Source of the DNA: Paracoccaceae bacterium
GTDB lineage: Bacteria; Pseudomonadota; Alphaproteobacteria; Rhodobacterales; Rhodobacteraceae
Assembly (NCBI GenBank): GCA_020628545.1
Contig: JAHDEX010000033.1
Coordinates: 1 to 46,235, forward strand
Length of the DNA: 46,235 nucleotides
Direction: 5' to 3'
Every line of letters begins with the position of its first letter. The first letter of the stretch is position 1. Below, one piece after another: positions 26,108 to 34,880 of this stretch. The notes beneath the pieces were generated by a model. That model was not told where the DNA came from. It was given only the letters and a program-made list of their open reading frames with translations, and did no database searches. The position numbers and the translations under genes were made by a program.

Positions 26108-27220
26108 ATGACAAAAGAAACGACACACGTACTCTCTCGCCGTTCATTGCTGACGGGCTCTGGCGTCGCGGCAGCTGCACTTGCAGCCCCGGCCATCGTC
26201 AAAGCGCAAGGTCGGGTGATCCGGATGGCAACATCCTGGCCTGCGGGCCTTGGAGGTCTGGCAACCGGCGCACAGCGGGTCGCAGATTCCATCAACGCGG
26301 CCAGCGATGGTCGCCTGACGGTGGAGCTTTATACCGCAGGCCAACTTGTCCCGCCCTTGGGTGTGCATGATGCGGCTGGTGCTGGCGAAATTGAAATGTA
26401 TCACAGTGCTGAATACTACTTTCAGAAGAAACACCGTGGGTTCAATTTTTTCACCACAGTGCCCTTCGGTCTGACCGCGGGCGAACATGCAGCTTGGCTG
26501 CGCTATGGTGGCGGTCAGGAGCTTTGGGATGAGTTGAGCGCGCAGTTCAACGTCAAATCCTTCGCGGCTGGCAGCACGGGCGTCCAGATGGGCGGCTGGT
26601 TCGACAAAGAAATCACCTCCATGTCCGACTTCGAAGGCCTGACCATGCGGATGCCGGGCCTGGGTGGTCAGGTGCTTGCAGAGGTGGGTGCAAATCCGGT
26701 GGTTCTGCCTGGTGGCGGGATCGTGGAAGCGCTCTTTGAAAAGACCATCGACGCGACAGAATGGGTTGGCCCGTACAACGACTTGCAATTCGGCTTCCAG
26801 AAGCTGTTGGCCAAGTACATGTACCCCGGCTTCCATGAACCTGGCACAGTTGCATCGGTCGGCCTGAACCTGGAATTCTGGAACAGCCTTTCCGCCGAAG
26901 ATCAGGCGTTGATCCAGATGGTTGCGGACGCCGAAATGTCGCTGATGTCTTCGGACTACACCGGCAATAATGGCCTATCCCTGACCCAGCTGATTGACGA
27001 GTTCGGTGTTGAGCCGACCCGTTTGCCAGAGGACGTTTGGGATGCGCTTGCAGCCACGTCGCAAGAAGTGGTGGCTGGTGTGGCGAATGACGACGCACTC
27101 GCCAAGCGCATCTACGATAGCTTTGAAGCCTATCGCCGCATGATGATGGGCGCAGGCCCCGTCACGCAGTCCGAATATCTGGCACGGCGCAGCGCAGAAG
27201 ACCTGTTCCAGTTTATCTGA
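26108..27220 (+). CDS. TRAP transporter substrate-binding protein, DctP family (second of two)
   Basis: A 370-residue solute-binding protein with a twin-arginine signal (LSRRSLLTGSGVAAAALAAP, cleavage after IVKAQ). The mature region RMATSWPAGLGGLATGAQRV, FNFFTTVPFGLTAGEHAAWL and MRMPGLGGQVLAEVGANPVV is typical of the family that binds alpha-keto acids and similar carboxylates; IDATEWVGPYNDLQFGFQKL matches the dimerising TakP/DctP type. The ATG at 26108 is preferred over 26102 because GGAG lies 6 bases before it. A clear terminator follows the stop. Confidence 0.9.
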   Translation: MTKETTHVLSRRSLLTGSGVAAAALAAPAIVKAQGRVIRMATSWPAGLGGLATGAQRVADSINAASDGRLTVELYTAGQLVPPLGVHDAAGAGEIEMYHSAEYYFQKKHRGFNFFTTVPFGLTAGEHAAWLRYGGGQELWDELSAQFNVKSFAAGSTGVQMGGWFDKEITSMSDFEGLTMRMPGLGGQVLAEVGANPVVLPGGGIVEALFEKTIDATEWVGPYNDLQFGFQKLLAKYMYPGFHEPGTVASVGLNLEFWNSLSAEDQALIQMVADAEMSLMSSDYTGNNGLSLTQLIDEFGVEPTRLPEDVWDALAATSQEVVAGVANDDALAKRIYDSFEAYRRMMMGAGPVTQSEYLARRSAEDLFQFI

Positions 27221-27261
27221 TCCCTGGGATGGGCATCGTTTGCCCGCCTCAAATGAGCGAG

Positions 27262-27292
27262 ACGCCAAGGCCATTTGGTCTTGGCGTTTTTC
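27262..27292 (+). terminator. Rho-independent terminator after the binding-protein operon
   Basis: An 11-bp stem (ACGCCAAGGCC / GGTCTTGGCGT, one G-T pair) with loop ATTT, followed directly by a run of five T. It lies 42 bp after the second TRAP binding protein. Confidence 0.85.
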
Positions 27293-27398
27293 GTTGAACA
27301 ATCACAGTCCCGTACTGCCGCCATTCAGGCATCAGGTTTCCCTTCAAGTTCGGAAGAACTTCGGATCAACGCCTATGAACCTCATCGACGCAAAATCA

Positions 27399-27417
27399 TT
27401 CACATAAAAAGAACGAA
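27399..27417 (+). promoter_or_regulatory. TTCA-N10-ACGAA motif upstream of sbtA (putative LysR site, copy 1)
   Basis: TTCA at 27399-27402 and ACGAA at 27413-27417 with 10 bases between, about 77 bp before the sbtA start. The same motif with identical spacing occurs before the LysR gene at 28621-28639. An AGAACG-N8-CGTTCT inverted repeat (27410-27429) overlaps its right half. Confidence 0.5.
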
Positions 27418-27493
27418 GTTGCGCGTTCTATGTATTTTTCTTCTGCAACAAAACACCCCAAATCAACCCGAACACGTCATGAAGGGTTGAGCC

Positions 27494-28564
27494 ATGGACA
27501 TTATCCAAGACATCGCAAGCACCGTGCTTGCGCAAATGCAAAAGCCGACTTTGGCCTTTCTGATCGGCGGGATGATGATCGCCGCACTCGGAAGCAAGCT
27601 GGAAGTGCCAAGTCAGGTCTACAAGTTCGTCGTCATGGTGCTCTTGCTGAAAGTCGGTATGGGCGCGGGTATTTCGGTCCGTGAAGCGGAATTTACCGAG
27701 TTGCTTGTCCCTGCGATTGCAGCGGCAGCACTTGGGGTCGGGATCGTCCTTCTTGGTGCGGTGACTTTGGCACGCAGGCCCGGCATCGCGAAGATGGATG
27801 CCATGGCGACGGTTGGTCTTTTTGGCGCGGTCTCTGCGTCGTCCTTGGCCGCAGGGATGGCCATGCTGGATGATCAGGGGATCGCTTATGAAGGCTTCAT
27901 CGGCGCGCTTTATCCTTTTATGGACATCGCCGCATTGCTGACGGCGATTGTCTTGGCACGGCTGAGCGCGCAACCACAAACGGCAGCCACTTTACAGGGC
28001 GGTGGTACAGCGACGATGGGTGGCGGAACAGGCGGGGGCTTTGATCTGAAAGGCAGTATGCAAGGCGTCAACGTGCGTGAGATCCTCGTCGAGACCGCGC
28101 GGAGCCCCGCAATTTCGGCACTGCTTCTCGGATTGGCGATTGGCACCCTCTCAAAGCCCGGCTCTGTCTATGAAAGCTTCTATCAACAGGTCTTTCACGG
28201 GTTGCTGTCGATCCTGATGCTTTGCATGGGCATGGAAGCGTGGAGCCGGTTGTCCGAAATGCGGAAGGTTGCCCACACATACGTCATCTACGGCATCACA
28301 GCACCCCTGGTGCATGGTCTGCTGGGGATTGGTGCCGGCTACATCGTCCATCAGATCACCGGGTTCTCCGAAGGTGGGATCGTGCTTCTCGCCGTCTTGG
28401 CGGCGTCGAGCTCTGACATCTCAGGTCCCCCAACGTTGCGTGGGGCTCTGCCTGAAGCCAACCCTTCGGCTTACATCGGGACATCGACTGGTGTGGGAAC
28501 CCCGGTGGCAATCCTCGCTATTCCCCTCTGGATCGCCCTTGCTGAGGTTGTCGTGAACCTCTGA
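27494..28564 (+). CDS. sbtA: Sodium-dependent bicarbonate transporter family permease (SbtA-like)
   Basis: A 356-residue inner-membrane permease with about ten hydrophobic spans in two halves joined by a glycine-rich loop (GGGTATMGGGTGGG). The segments GLFGAVSASSLAAGMAML and LAASSSDISGPPTLRGALPEANPSAYIGTS (given here in part: SSSDISGPPTLRGALPEA) are family hallmarks. SbtA in cyanobacteria imports bicarbonate with sodium; in heterotrophs it may feed carboxylases. No P-II-like sbtB gene is adjacent. A LysR gene follows, and the two promoters share a motif. Confidence 0.92.
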   Translation: MDIIQDIASTVLAQMQKPTLAFLIGGMMIAALGSKLEVPSQVYKFVVMVLLLKVGMGAGISVREAEFTELLVPAIAAAALGVGIVLLGAVTLARRPGIAKMDAMATVGLFGAVSASSLAAGMAMLDDQGIAYEGFIGALYPFMDIAALLTAIVLARLSAQPQTAATLQGGGTATMGGGTGGGFDLKGSMQGVNVREILVETARSPAISALLLGLAIGTLSKPGSVYESFYQQVFHGLLSILMLCMGMEAWSRLSEMRKVAHTYVIYGITAPLVHGLLGIGAGYIVHQITGFSEGGIVLLAVLAASSSDISGPPTLRGALPEANPSAYIGTSTGVGTPVAILAIPLWIALAEVVVNL

Positions 28565-28582
28565 ACCAACACCCAAGTGGTG

Positions 28583-28607
28583 CCCCCGCCATCCGCGCGG
28601 GGGTATT
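28583..28607 (+). terminator. Terminator-like hairpin after sbtA
   Basis: CCCCCGC (28583-28589) pairs with GCGGGGG (28597-28603) around a 7-base loop, followed by TATTT. It lies 18 bp past the sbtA stop and would separate it from the LysR gene. Confidence 0.6.
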
Positions 28608-28620
28608 TCCTACTAGATCG

Positions 28621-28639
28621 TTCATAAAAATAGTACGAA
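28621..28639 (+). promoter_or_regulatory. TTCA-N10-ACGAA motif upstream of LysR gene (putative LysR site, copy 2)
   Basis: TTCA at 28621-28624 and ACGAA at 28635-28639, with an A/T-rich 10-base spacer as in copy 1 (27399-27417). Both copies are also followed by CGTTCTAT a few bases on. It lies 28 bp before the LysR start codon and would fit autoregulation. Confidence 0.5.
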
Positions 28640-28667
28640 TGATGCCGAAACGTTCTATCTACCCTTC

Positions 28668-29543
28668 ATGGATCGACTGAACTATCATCACCTGCGGTAC
28701 TTCCGGGAGGTTGCTCACGAAGGCAACCTCACCCGCACAGCAGAACGTCTCAACGTCTCGCAGTCCGCGCTATCTTCGCAAATTCGCCAACTCGAACATC
28801 GCATCGGCCACGCATTGTTCAAAAGGGAAGGGCGCCGCTTAGAACTGACAGAGGCCGGGCGACTAGCGCTCGACCATGCCGACCGGGTGTTTGAAGCGGG
28901 GGAAGAGTTACTTGCGGCCCTTGGCCCGGAAGGCGGTGCCGACAGGCCGCTGCGCGTCGGTGCTGTGTCAACTCTGTCGCGAAATTTCCAAATGCGGTTC
29001 CTGCGCCCGGCTTTGGATGATCCCGACTGCGCATTGAGCCTTGTGTCGGCAAGCAGCACGGAATTGCTGGAGAAACTGCGGGCATTGGCGCTTGATGTGG
29101 TTCTCTCAACCGAAGCCCCATCGCGCGCTGTCTATCCTGACTTCGTCGCACATCGCCTCGCTGAGCAGTCGGTGGGGCTTTATGGCGTCAAGCAGCGCAT
29201 GGCGTATCAGAACCTTGCAGACCTTCTCAAAGCGGAACCCGTGATCTTGCCGACCGAAAGCTCCATTCGGACCGGCTTTGACAGTCTAATCTCACGCATC
29301 GGCGCGACGGTGCGGATTGCTGCAGAAGTGGATGACATGGCCATGGTTCGTCTGTTAGCCCGCGATGGCGTTGGGATTGCAGTTACACCCGAGGTGGTGA
29401 TTGCCGACGAGATCGCACAAGGCATCCTGCATCCCGCGCCCTTTGCCCTCGATATTTCAGAGACATTCTACGCGCTCACTGCCCGCAGGCAGTTCCAGCA
29501 TCCCTTTCTATCTCAGTTGCTCGACCCCACAGCGATAGGGTAG
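28668..29543 (+). CDS. LysR-family regulator, probable controller of sbtA
   Basis: A 291-residue regulator starting MDRLNYHHLRYFREVAHEGN. The helix-turn-helix NLTRTAERLNVSQSALSSQI (residues 20-39) is of the NhaR/CbbR-like group with the NYHHLxYF start. The effector domain follows from about residue 90. It lies in the same direction, 103 bp after sbtA. A shared 19-bp motif in the two promoters suggests it binds both. Confidence 0.92.
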   Translation: MDRLNYHHLRYFREVAHEGNLTRTAERLNVSQSALSSQIRQLEHRIGHALFKREGRRLELTEAGRLALDHADRVFEAGEELLAALGPEGGADRPLRVGAVSTLSRNFQMRFLRPALDDPDCALSLVSASSTELLEKLRALALDVVLSTEAPSRAVYPDFVAHRLAEQSVGLYGVKQRMAYQNLADLLKAEPVILPTESSIRTGFDSLISRIGATVRIAAEVDDMAMVRLLARDGVGIAVTPEVVIADEIAQGILHPAPFALDISETFYALTARRQFQHPFLSQLLDPTAIG

Positions 29544-29614
29544 GGCACATCTAGGGGCGACGCGGAAACGGCTGCCCCTCACCGTAGACCGGAACCACCC
29601 ATCGGAGCAGGCAC

Positions 29615-29983
29615 ATGCCAAAAACAATTGCCCTCGTCGCGCATGACCAGAAAAAGGATCAGATGATCGCGTGGGTCAAAGCCAATGAGGCGGCGTTGGC
29701 GGGGCGAGAGATCTACGGGACGGGGACAACGGGTGGTCGCATCAATGCAGAGACCGGTTTGTCGGTCACCTGCCTCAAAAGTGGGCCATTGGGTGGTGAC
29801 GCCCAGATCGGTGCGATGATTGCTGAAGACAAGCTGGATGCCTTGGTTTTCTTCATCGATCCACTTTCGGCATTGCCACACGATGTCGATGTGAAATCGC
29901 TCTTGCGCCTGGCAATCCTTTACGACGTCCTGCTCGCGGTAAACGAAGCAAGTGCGACCGCGATGCTGGCGCGGACCTCATAG
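29615..29983 (+). CDS. mgsA: Methylglyoxal synthase
   Basis: A 122-residue enzyme that converts dihydroxyacetone phosphate to methylglyoxal and phosphate, a bypass of lower glycolysis. Catalytic residues are all in place: H10-D11 (VAHDQKKD), D62 ([11 protein letters not shown]), D82 and H89 plus D92 in [19 protein letters not shown]. The phosphate-binding GTGTTGGRI is at residues 35-43. It is slightly shorter than the E. coli enzyme (152) at both ends. It lies 71 bp past the LysR gene and convergent with the aldehyde dehydrogenase. Confidence 0.95.
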   Translation: MPKTIALVAHDQKKDQMIAWVKANEAALAGREIYGTGTTGGRINAETGLSVTCLKSGPLGGDAQIGAMIAEDKLDALVFFIDPLSALPHDVDVKSLLRLAILYDVLLAVNEASATAMLARTS

Positions 29984-30017
29984 CGCTTCTGATCAAAGCA
30001 GTAGGCGGCGAAGGCAA

Positions 30018-31484
30018 TCACCGCATCACAAACGGATCCGGAATAGGCTCATCGCTTGTCCGCAGCCAAACAGCTTTCACCTTGGTGTAATCGAGCGCTG
30101 CTTGCAGCCCGCCTTCGCGACCGTGACCGGACAATCCATGTCCACCAAACGGTGCGATTGGGCTGACGGCCCGGTAGGTATTGACCCATACGATCCCTGC
30201 GCGAATACCCCGGATCATCCGGTGCGCGCGGGTCAGGTCTTTGGTGAACACGCCAGATGCGAGACCAAAAGCCGTGTCGTTTGCTATCTGAAGCGCTTCG
30301 ACTTCGGTATCAAAGCCAAGAACTGACAAGACGGGACCGAAAAACTCCTGCGCCAGACAGGGCGCATCCGGGGCATTGGCGCAGTCGATAATGGTCGGCG
30401 GAAAGTAAAACCCTTCGCGGTCAAGCGCGCGGCCGCCCGTGACAACTTTGGCACCGGTGTCTTCTGACGCCTTCACCAACTTTTCGGCATACGCGACCTG
30501 AGCGGGGGTGCAAAGAGGGCCAACTTCGGTGGCCATGTTGTCAGGGGGTCCAATCACTACCGCCTCTGCCTTCTCCTTCAGGCGGGTGAGAAAGGCATCC
30601 TTGATTTGGTTTGAAACAATCAGGCGCGAACCTGCGACGCAGCTTTGTCCGCTTGCCGCGAAGATCCCCGAAACCTGAGCGTTGACCGCACTTTCGATAT
30701 CCGCGTCTTCGAACACGATAAACGGAGACTTCCCCCCCAGTTCCAGCGAGGTTGAGGCAAGGTTCTCTGCAGAGTTCCGGACCACATGTCGGGCAGTTTC
30801 CGGCCCGCCAGTAAACGCGACATGGGCCACTTTGGGATGGCTTGTCAGGACAGCGCCGCAGTCTGGTCCAAACCCTGTAATGACGTTGAGGACCCCCGGC
30901 GGGAAACCTGCCTGATCAAAGATGCGGGCGAATTCGAGCATCGGGGCAGGGCCCTCTTCGGACGCTTTCAGAACGACGGTGCAGCCCGCTGCCAGTGCTG
31001 GACCGATTTTGACCGCCGACAGGAACAGTTGGGAATTCCAAGGCACCAAAGCTGCAACAACGCCAATCGGTTCGCGGCGCAGCCAGACCTCCATGTCGGG
31101 TTTGTCGATAGGCAGATGTGCGCCTTCAATCTTATCGGCAAGGCCTGCGTAATACCGATAGTACTCAGCCACATAGGCGATCTGGGCAGAGGTCTCTCGG
31201 ATGATCTTGCCGGTGTCGCGCGTTTCCAGCTCTGCCAGTCTTCCTGCGTTGTCTGAAATCAGCTCTGCGAGTTTCAAGAGAAGCTTGCCGCGTGCCGAGG
31301 CCGTCAATCCTGCCCATTCTGGCGCGGAGAAAGCCGCGTCCGCGGCTTCCACTGCCGCATTCACGTCATCTGCGCGGGCCTCGGGCATTTTCGCCCAGAC
31401 TTTGCCGTTTGCAGGATCGATGCTGTCGAACTGCGCGGACCCGTCAGAAAACGAACCGCCGATGTACTGCTGGAAATATTGCAT
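30018..31484 (-). CDS. Aldehyde dehydrogenase, NAD(P)-dependent
   Basis: A 488-residue ALDH superfamily member that oxidises an aldehyde to an acid. Key residues: the PWN triplet (149-150 region, LVPWNSQL), LELGGKSP with general base E248, and the nucleophile C282 in ASGQSCVAGSR. The FFGPVLSVLGF segment near the C-terminus is conserved. It is last in a five-gene operon, 10 bp after the luciferase-like monooxygenase, and likely oxidises an aldehyde released by that pathway. The ATG at 31482-31484 follows GAAGGAACTACG. Specific substrate unknown. Confidence 0.93.
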   Translation of the reverse strand: MQYFQQYIGGSFSDGSAQFDSIDPANGKVWAKMPEARADDVNAAVEAADAAFSAPEWAGLTASARGKLLLKLAELISDNAGRLAELETRDTGKIIRETSAQIAYVAEYYRYYAGLADKIEGAHLPIDKPDMEVWLRREPIGVVAALVPWNSQLFLSAVKIGPALAAGCTVVLKASEEGPAPMLEFARIFDQAGFPPGVLNVITGFGPDCGAVLTSHPKVAHVAFTGGPETARHVVRNSAENLASTSLELGGKSPFIVFEDADIESAVNAQVSGIFAASGQSCVAGSRLIVSNQIKDAFLTRLKEKAEAVVIGPPDNMATEVGPLCTPAQVAYAEKLVKASEDTGAKVVTGGRALDREGFYFPPTIIDCANAPDAPCLAQEFFGPVLSVLGFDTEVEALQIANDTAFGLASGVFTKDLTRAHRMIRGIRAGIVWVNTYRAVSPIAPFGGHGLSGHGREGGLQAALDYTKVKAVWLRTSDEPIPDPFVMR

Positions 31485-31494
31485 CGTAGTTCCT

Positions 31495-32532
31495 TCAGGC
31501 AAACGCGGGCATGACGTCTTTGATGAAACGCCCAAGTGATGCTTTTTTACGATCAAAGCTCATGCCGCTATCGATCCAGAACGAATACTCATCATAGCCG
31601 AGCGCTTCATATGTTTTGATCCGTTCAATCGCATCTGGGGCCGTGGCGATGACATTGTCACGCCGCATCGCTTCCGGTGAATAGAAAGGATGAGCGGCAA
31701 TCTCATCGTCGGTTAACGACGCGATCACGCCCTGCGAGACCGGGCGCTCGTTCTTGAACCATGCGCCGAAGTAGCAATAGAAGCGATTAAGCTCGTCCGA
31801 GGCCTGGACAATATCTGCGTCATCTTCGGCGATGTACGTGTGATTGAGCAGCATGATCTCTGGCCGTGGGATGTCAGGAAACTTTGCACAAGCGGCGTTG
31901 AACGTCTCCATCAGTTTTGTGATCTCGTCGTCCCCTTGCCAAAGCGGCGTCACCTGCACCTTGCAGCCGTTGGAGATTGCAAATTCGTGGCTGTTCGGAT
32001 CACGAGCCGCAATCCAGATCGGTGGCCCGTCTTGCTGCATCGGCTTTGGGAGAGAGGTCGTCGCCGGGAAAGAATGATACGTGCCCTCCAGCGCGTAATC
32101 ACCTTGCCAGAGGCCTTGCAAAGCGGGCACCAATTCTCGCATACGCTGCCCCGCATCCCACGCATCCATGCCCGGCACCATGCGTTCGTATTCGTAGTTG
32201 TAGGCCCCGCGCGCGATACCAAGATCAAGACGGCCGTCCACAATCACGTCGGCCATCGCAGCTTCACCGGCAAGTCGTATCGGGTGCCAAAACGGCGCGA
32301 TGATCGTGCCAGTCCCAAGGCGGACGCTCTTTGTCTGCCGTGCAAGATCTACGAGGTTCAGAAACGGGTTGGGGGCGATCGTGAAGTCCATCCCATGATG
32401 CTCACCCGTCCAAACTGCGGACATGCCACCATCGTCTGCCATCTTTGCGAGCGCGACAAACTCCTCATACAATTGCCGCTGATCCTGGTCGGGAGAGGTT
32501 CTTTCCATATGCACGAATAATGAGAACCGCAT
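31495..32532 (-). CDS. Luciferase-like (LLM class) flavin-dependent monooxygenase
   Basis: A 345-residue TIM-barrel protein of the bacterial luciferase family that uses reduced FMN and O2. The start MRFSLFVHMER, then SAVWTGEHHGMDFTIAPNPF, LGTGTIIAPFWHPIRLA and GRLDLGIARGAYNYEYERMV are characteristic. PPIWIAARDPNSHEFA follows mid-protein. The upstream gene encodes its probable flavin reductase, 16 bp away, which makes a two-component monooxygenase. Substrate unknown. The pattern resembles RutA/RutF systems but no rut-type hydrolases with clear motifs are present. Confidence 0.92.
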   Translation of the reverse strand: MRFSLFVHMERTSPDQDQRQLYEEFVALAKMADDGGMSAVWTGEHHGMDFTIAPNPFLNLVDLARQTKSVRLGTGTIIAPFWHPIRLAGEAAMADVIVDGRLDLGIARGAYNYEYERMVPGMDAWDAGQRMRELVPALQGLWQGDYALEGTYHSFPATTSLPKPMQQDGPPIWIAARDPNSHEFAISNGCKVQVTPLWQGDDEITKLMETFNAACAKFPDIPRPEIMLLNHTYIAEDDADIVQASDELNRFYCYFGAWFKNERPVSQGVIASLTDDEIAAHPFYSPEAMRRDNVIATAPDAIERIKTYEALGYDEYSFWIDSGMSFDRKKASLGRFIKDVMPAFA

Positions 32533-32548
32533 CTGTCAAAGCCTCCTG

Positions 32549-33460
32549 TCAGACAATCGCGCGCACTTCGCCGCTGTTTTGATTTCCGTAATAGATGCCA
32601 AAGCTGCCGACCTTTGCCTCGGCAGTGAAACGCTCCAGCAGCGTCAAGGTGGCTGGGTCCGTCACATCATCCCAGCAGCCCGCCGAGAGCGGGACAAACG
32701 CACCCTTGGCCGGTGTTCCGTTAGCCGCCTGACACAGAAAGCAAAGGTGCTGACGTCGTCGGGCCGTGTCTTCGTATACGGAGTAAATGAAGCCCGGCTC
32801 TGCCGAGAGTTTCGTCTCAGAAAGTAGGCGCTGCAGAGTGGAAGACACCGTTTCATCTTTGCCAACGACACTCTCCGGCAGGGTGACCCCGCCAACGCCA
32901 TCGCCCACGAGCAAGACGTGCCCGTCCCGTTCAATCAGAACTGAAACGACAAGGTCTGATTGTGTCGTCATCGCAGCTGTTGCGGCTGATGGCATAACAT
33001 AGGCACCGCGCGCATAGCCCAAACCGGGAGCAGTGGTGCTGTCAAACGCCTTCACCTCTCCCAACAATATCGCATGATCGCCTGCATCGATGACCCGATA
33101 CATCTTGCAGTCAAACCACGCTGACACGCCATCGATGATGGGTGCGCCATAAGGGCCATCGGACCAAGCAATATGCGCGAACCTGTCATCGGATGGCCGT
33201 GCAAACGTATTGGAAACAGTAACTTGCGTCTCTGCCAGCACGTTTACGGCGAACCCCGCTGCATTCACGAGACTTCCGTAATTCTGTGACGTGTTCGCAA
33301 GGCAGACAAGCACCAGGGGCGGGTCGAGTGAAACCGAGGTGAAGGAATTCGCGGTGAACCCGAGAGGCGCACCAGATTTTGTCCGTGCAGTGACGACTGT
33401 CACGCCTGTGATGAACGTACCAAAGGCAGTCCGCAAAGCGCGCGGGTCGAGTCCGGTCAT
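32549..33460 (-). CDS. Flavin reductase domain with degenerate Nudix-like C-terminal domain
   Basis: A 303-residue protein. Residues 1-155 form a flavin reductase-like (FMN-binding split barrel) domain: RTAFGTFITGVTVVTART, GFTANSFTSVSLDPPLVLVC, FAVNVLAE and GDHAILLGEV. Residues about 168-295 look like a Nudix fold (VVSVLIERDGHVLLVGDG), but the catalytic box is eroded: where REUxEExGU is expected the sequence reads QRLLSETKL. The tail may regulate, bind a nucleotide or aid docking to the monooxygenase. It overlaps the alpha/beta hydrolase gene by 4 bp. Ordinary flavin reductases are about 170 residues, so the fusion is unusual. Confidence 0.85.
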   Translation of the reverse strand: MTGLDPRALRTAFGTFITGVTVVTARTKSGAPLGFTANSFTSVSLDPPLVLVCLANTSQNYGSLVNAAGFAVNVLAETQVTVSNTFARPSDDRFAHIAWSDGPYGAPIIDGVSAWFDCKMYRVIDAGDHAILLGEVKAFDSTTAPGLGYARGAYVMPSAATAAMTTQSDLVVSVLIERDGHVLLVGDGVGGVTLPESVVGKDETVSSTLQRLLSETKLSAEPGFIYSVYEDTARRRQHLCFLCQAANGTPAKGAFVPLSAGCWDDVTDPATLTLLERFTAEAKVGSFGIYYGNQNSGEVRAIV

Positions 33461-34269
33461 TTTGACACCTCAGCAAACGCACTTTGTTTCATCCAGGTCT
33501 GCAGGTGCCGGTTGACGATTTCGGGCGCAGTCAGATTGACCATATGACGATGGCCGGGGATGCACACCGCTTTGCCGTTTTGCACGCGGAGCGCCATCTC
33601 TTGTGACATATCCGAGGTTGAGTTGGGGTCGTCGCCGCCGGTGATCGCCAAAAACGGACAGGCGATCTCGCGGTATCTTTCGGCATATGTGGCGTCACCT
33701 TGAGCGAACGCCGCATAGGCCGTCGCATACCCTGCCGCGTCGACCGCAGCCAACCACTCTGCCACGGTGTCTCGGGCTGCACGCTCGATCAGGCTGTCGC
33801 CGAACCAGCGGTTCAGTGGCGTTTCCAAATCAATCTTGCCCGCCCTGATCTGATCGGCCCGCACCTTGACCGCAGCGCGCGCCGCTGCGTCGCGTCGAAA
33901 GACCCCGTTCAGCAGGGCCACCCGCAGGGTAAGTTCGGGGTGTTCAACCGCAAACCCACCGGCGATCAGCGCGCCCATCGAATGACCAATCAGATTGACC
34001 GGACCAAGCGCAAGTTCTGTGACCGCATCGCGCAGCCAACCCACATAGTCTGGCAGTTCACTGGCCGCGGGCAGGCGCGCGCTTTCCCCATGTCCGGGCA
34101 TATCAATGGCGAGCACCCGATAGAATCTCGACAGCGCCTCAATCTGCGGGGCCCAGGCCGCTGATTGCATACCAACACCATGGATCAGGACCACGGGGGG
34201 GCCGGACCCCACATCTCGAAAGCCGATCTGCAAACCACGCTTAGACAGCAGCCGGGTTTTCAACGTCAT
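33457..34269 (-). CDS. Alpha/beta hydrolase
   Basis: A 270-residue alpha/beta hydrolase. The oxyanion motif is LIHGVGMQSAAW, the nucleophile elbow GHSMGAL gives S97, and the likely triad is completed by D213 or D214 in GGDDPNST and H242 in GHRHMVNL. This is the type that hydrolyses esters, enol-lactones or C-C bonds in ring catabolism. It sits second in the operon, overlapping the DUF1185 gene by 29 bp and the flavin reductase by 4 bp. Substrate unknown. Confidence 0.92.
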   Translation of the reverse strand: MTLKTRLLSKRGLQIGFRDVGSGPPVVLIHGVGMQSAAWAPQIEALSRFYRVLAIDMPGHGESARLPAASELPDYVGWLRDAVTELALGPVNLIGHSMGALIAGGFAVEHPELTLRVALLNGVFRRDAAARAAVKVRADQIRAGKIDLETPLNRWFGDSLIERAARDTVAEWLAAVDAAGYATAYAAFAQGDATYAERYREIACPFLAITGGDDPNSTSDMSQEMALRVQNGKAVCIPGHRHMVNLTAPEIVNRHLQTWMKQSAFAEVSK

Positions 34270-34843
34270 GTCCCAACTCCTTCAGGTCTTGATAGCGATC
34301 ACCAATACGATGGTGGGGGCGTCCGCCAATCGATGCGCCAAGGGCAATCAAGATCTCATCCGCACCCGGCGCGTCGGCGACGCTTGTCTGGATCGTGAGA
34401 TAATGGGATCGGCGCCCACCGTCGTTCTTGTCCATCAACGGGATCATTAACGGCGCATTCGCCGGTCCGCGTGTGTTGCAGAAGGACAGATAAGACTTCG
34501 CGCCAACAGCATTTCGGTAGTGGTTCCCAAAGTGCAACGTGTGGATCAGGGCAGACGCATGCTCGACCTCACCATTCATCCCGACAATGGCGGCTTTTCC
34601 ATATCCTTCGACGGCGTCGCCGCCACCGCTGGCCGCAAGGATCATCTCGGTCAGCATCTCTCCAAGTGGTGGAGCACAGTCGCGGATCGCGGGCGACAGG
34701 TCCTCGACAAACCCTTGTCCGGCCCAGGGGTTCCGAATGACCGCCATCGCCGCAATCAGCGTCAAAGGTGTGCTCGCCACTTTGCCACCTTCAATGAATG
34801 TCGTCTCAACATGTGTGAGCGTTTTGCGAATCTCGGCAGGCAT
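34241..34843 (-). CDS. DUF1185 (amino acid synthesis family) protein
   Basis: A 200-residue protein of the DUF1185 family, named for a supposed amino-acid synthesis role that has, to my knowledge, no proven reaction. Conserved-looking segments are NPWAGQGFVEDLSPAI, GKAAIVGMNGEVEHASALIH, FGNHYRNAVGAKSYL and GASIGGRPHHRIGDR. These histidine- and glutamate-bearing loops hint at an enzyme. It is the first gene of the operon, 97 bp from the divergent GntR gene, with a palindromic operator between. Its place with a two-component monooxygenase suggests a catabolic ring-opening, hydrolase or isomerase role. Confidence 0.85.
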   Translation of the reverse strand: MPAEIRKTLTHVETTFIEGGKVASTPLTLIAAMAVIRNPWAGQGFVEDLSPAIRDCAPPLGEMLTEMILAASGGGDAVEGYGKAAIVGMNGEVEHASALIHTLHFGNHYRNAVGAKSYLSFCNTRGPANAPLMIPLMDKNDGGRRSHYLTIQTSVADAPGADEILIALGASIGGRPHHRIGDRYQDLKELGHDVENPAAV

Positions 34844-34880
34844 AGGTGGTCCTTCTCATGGGTCGCTCAAGCATCGTATG

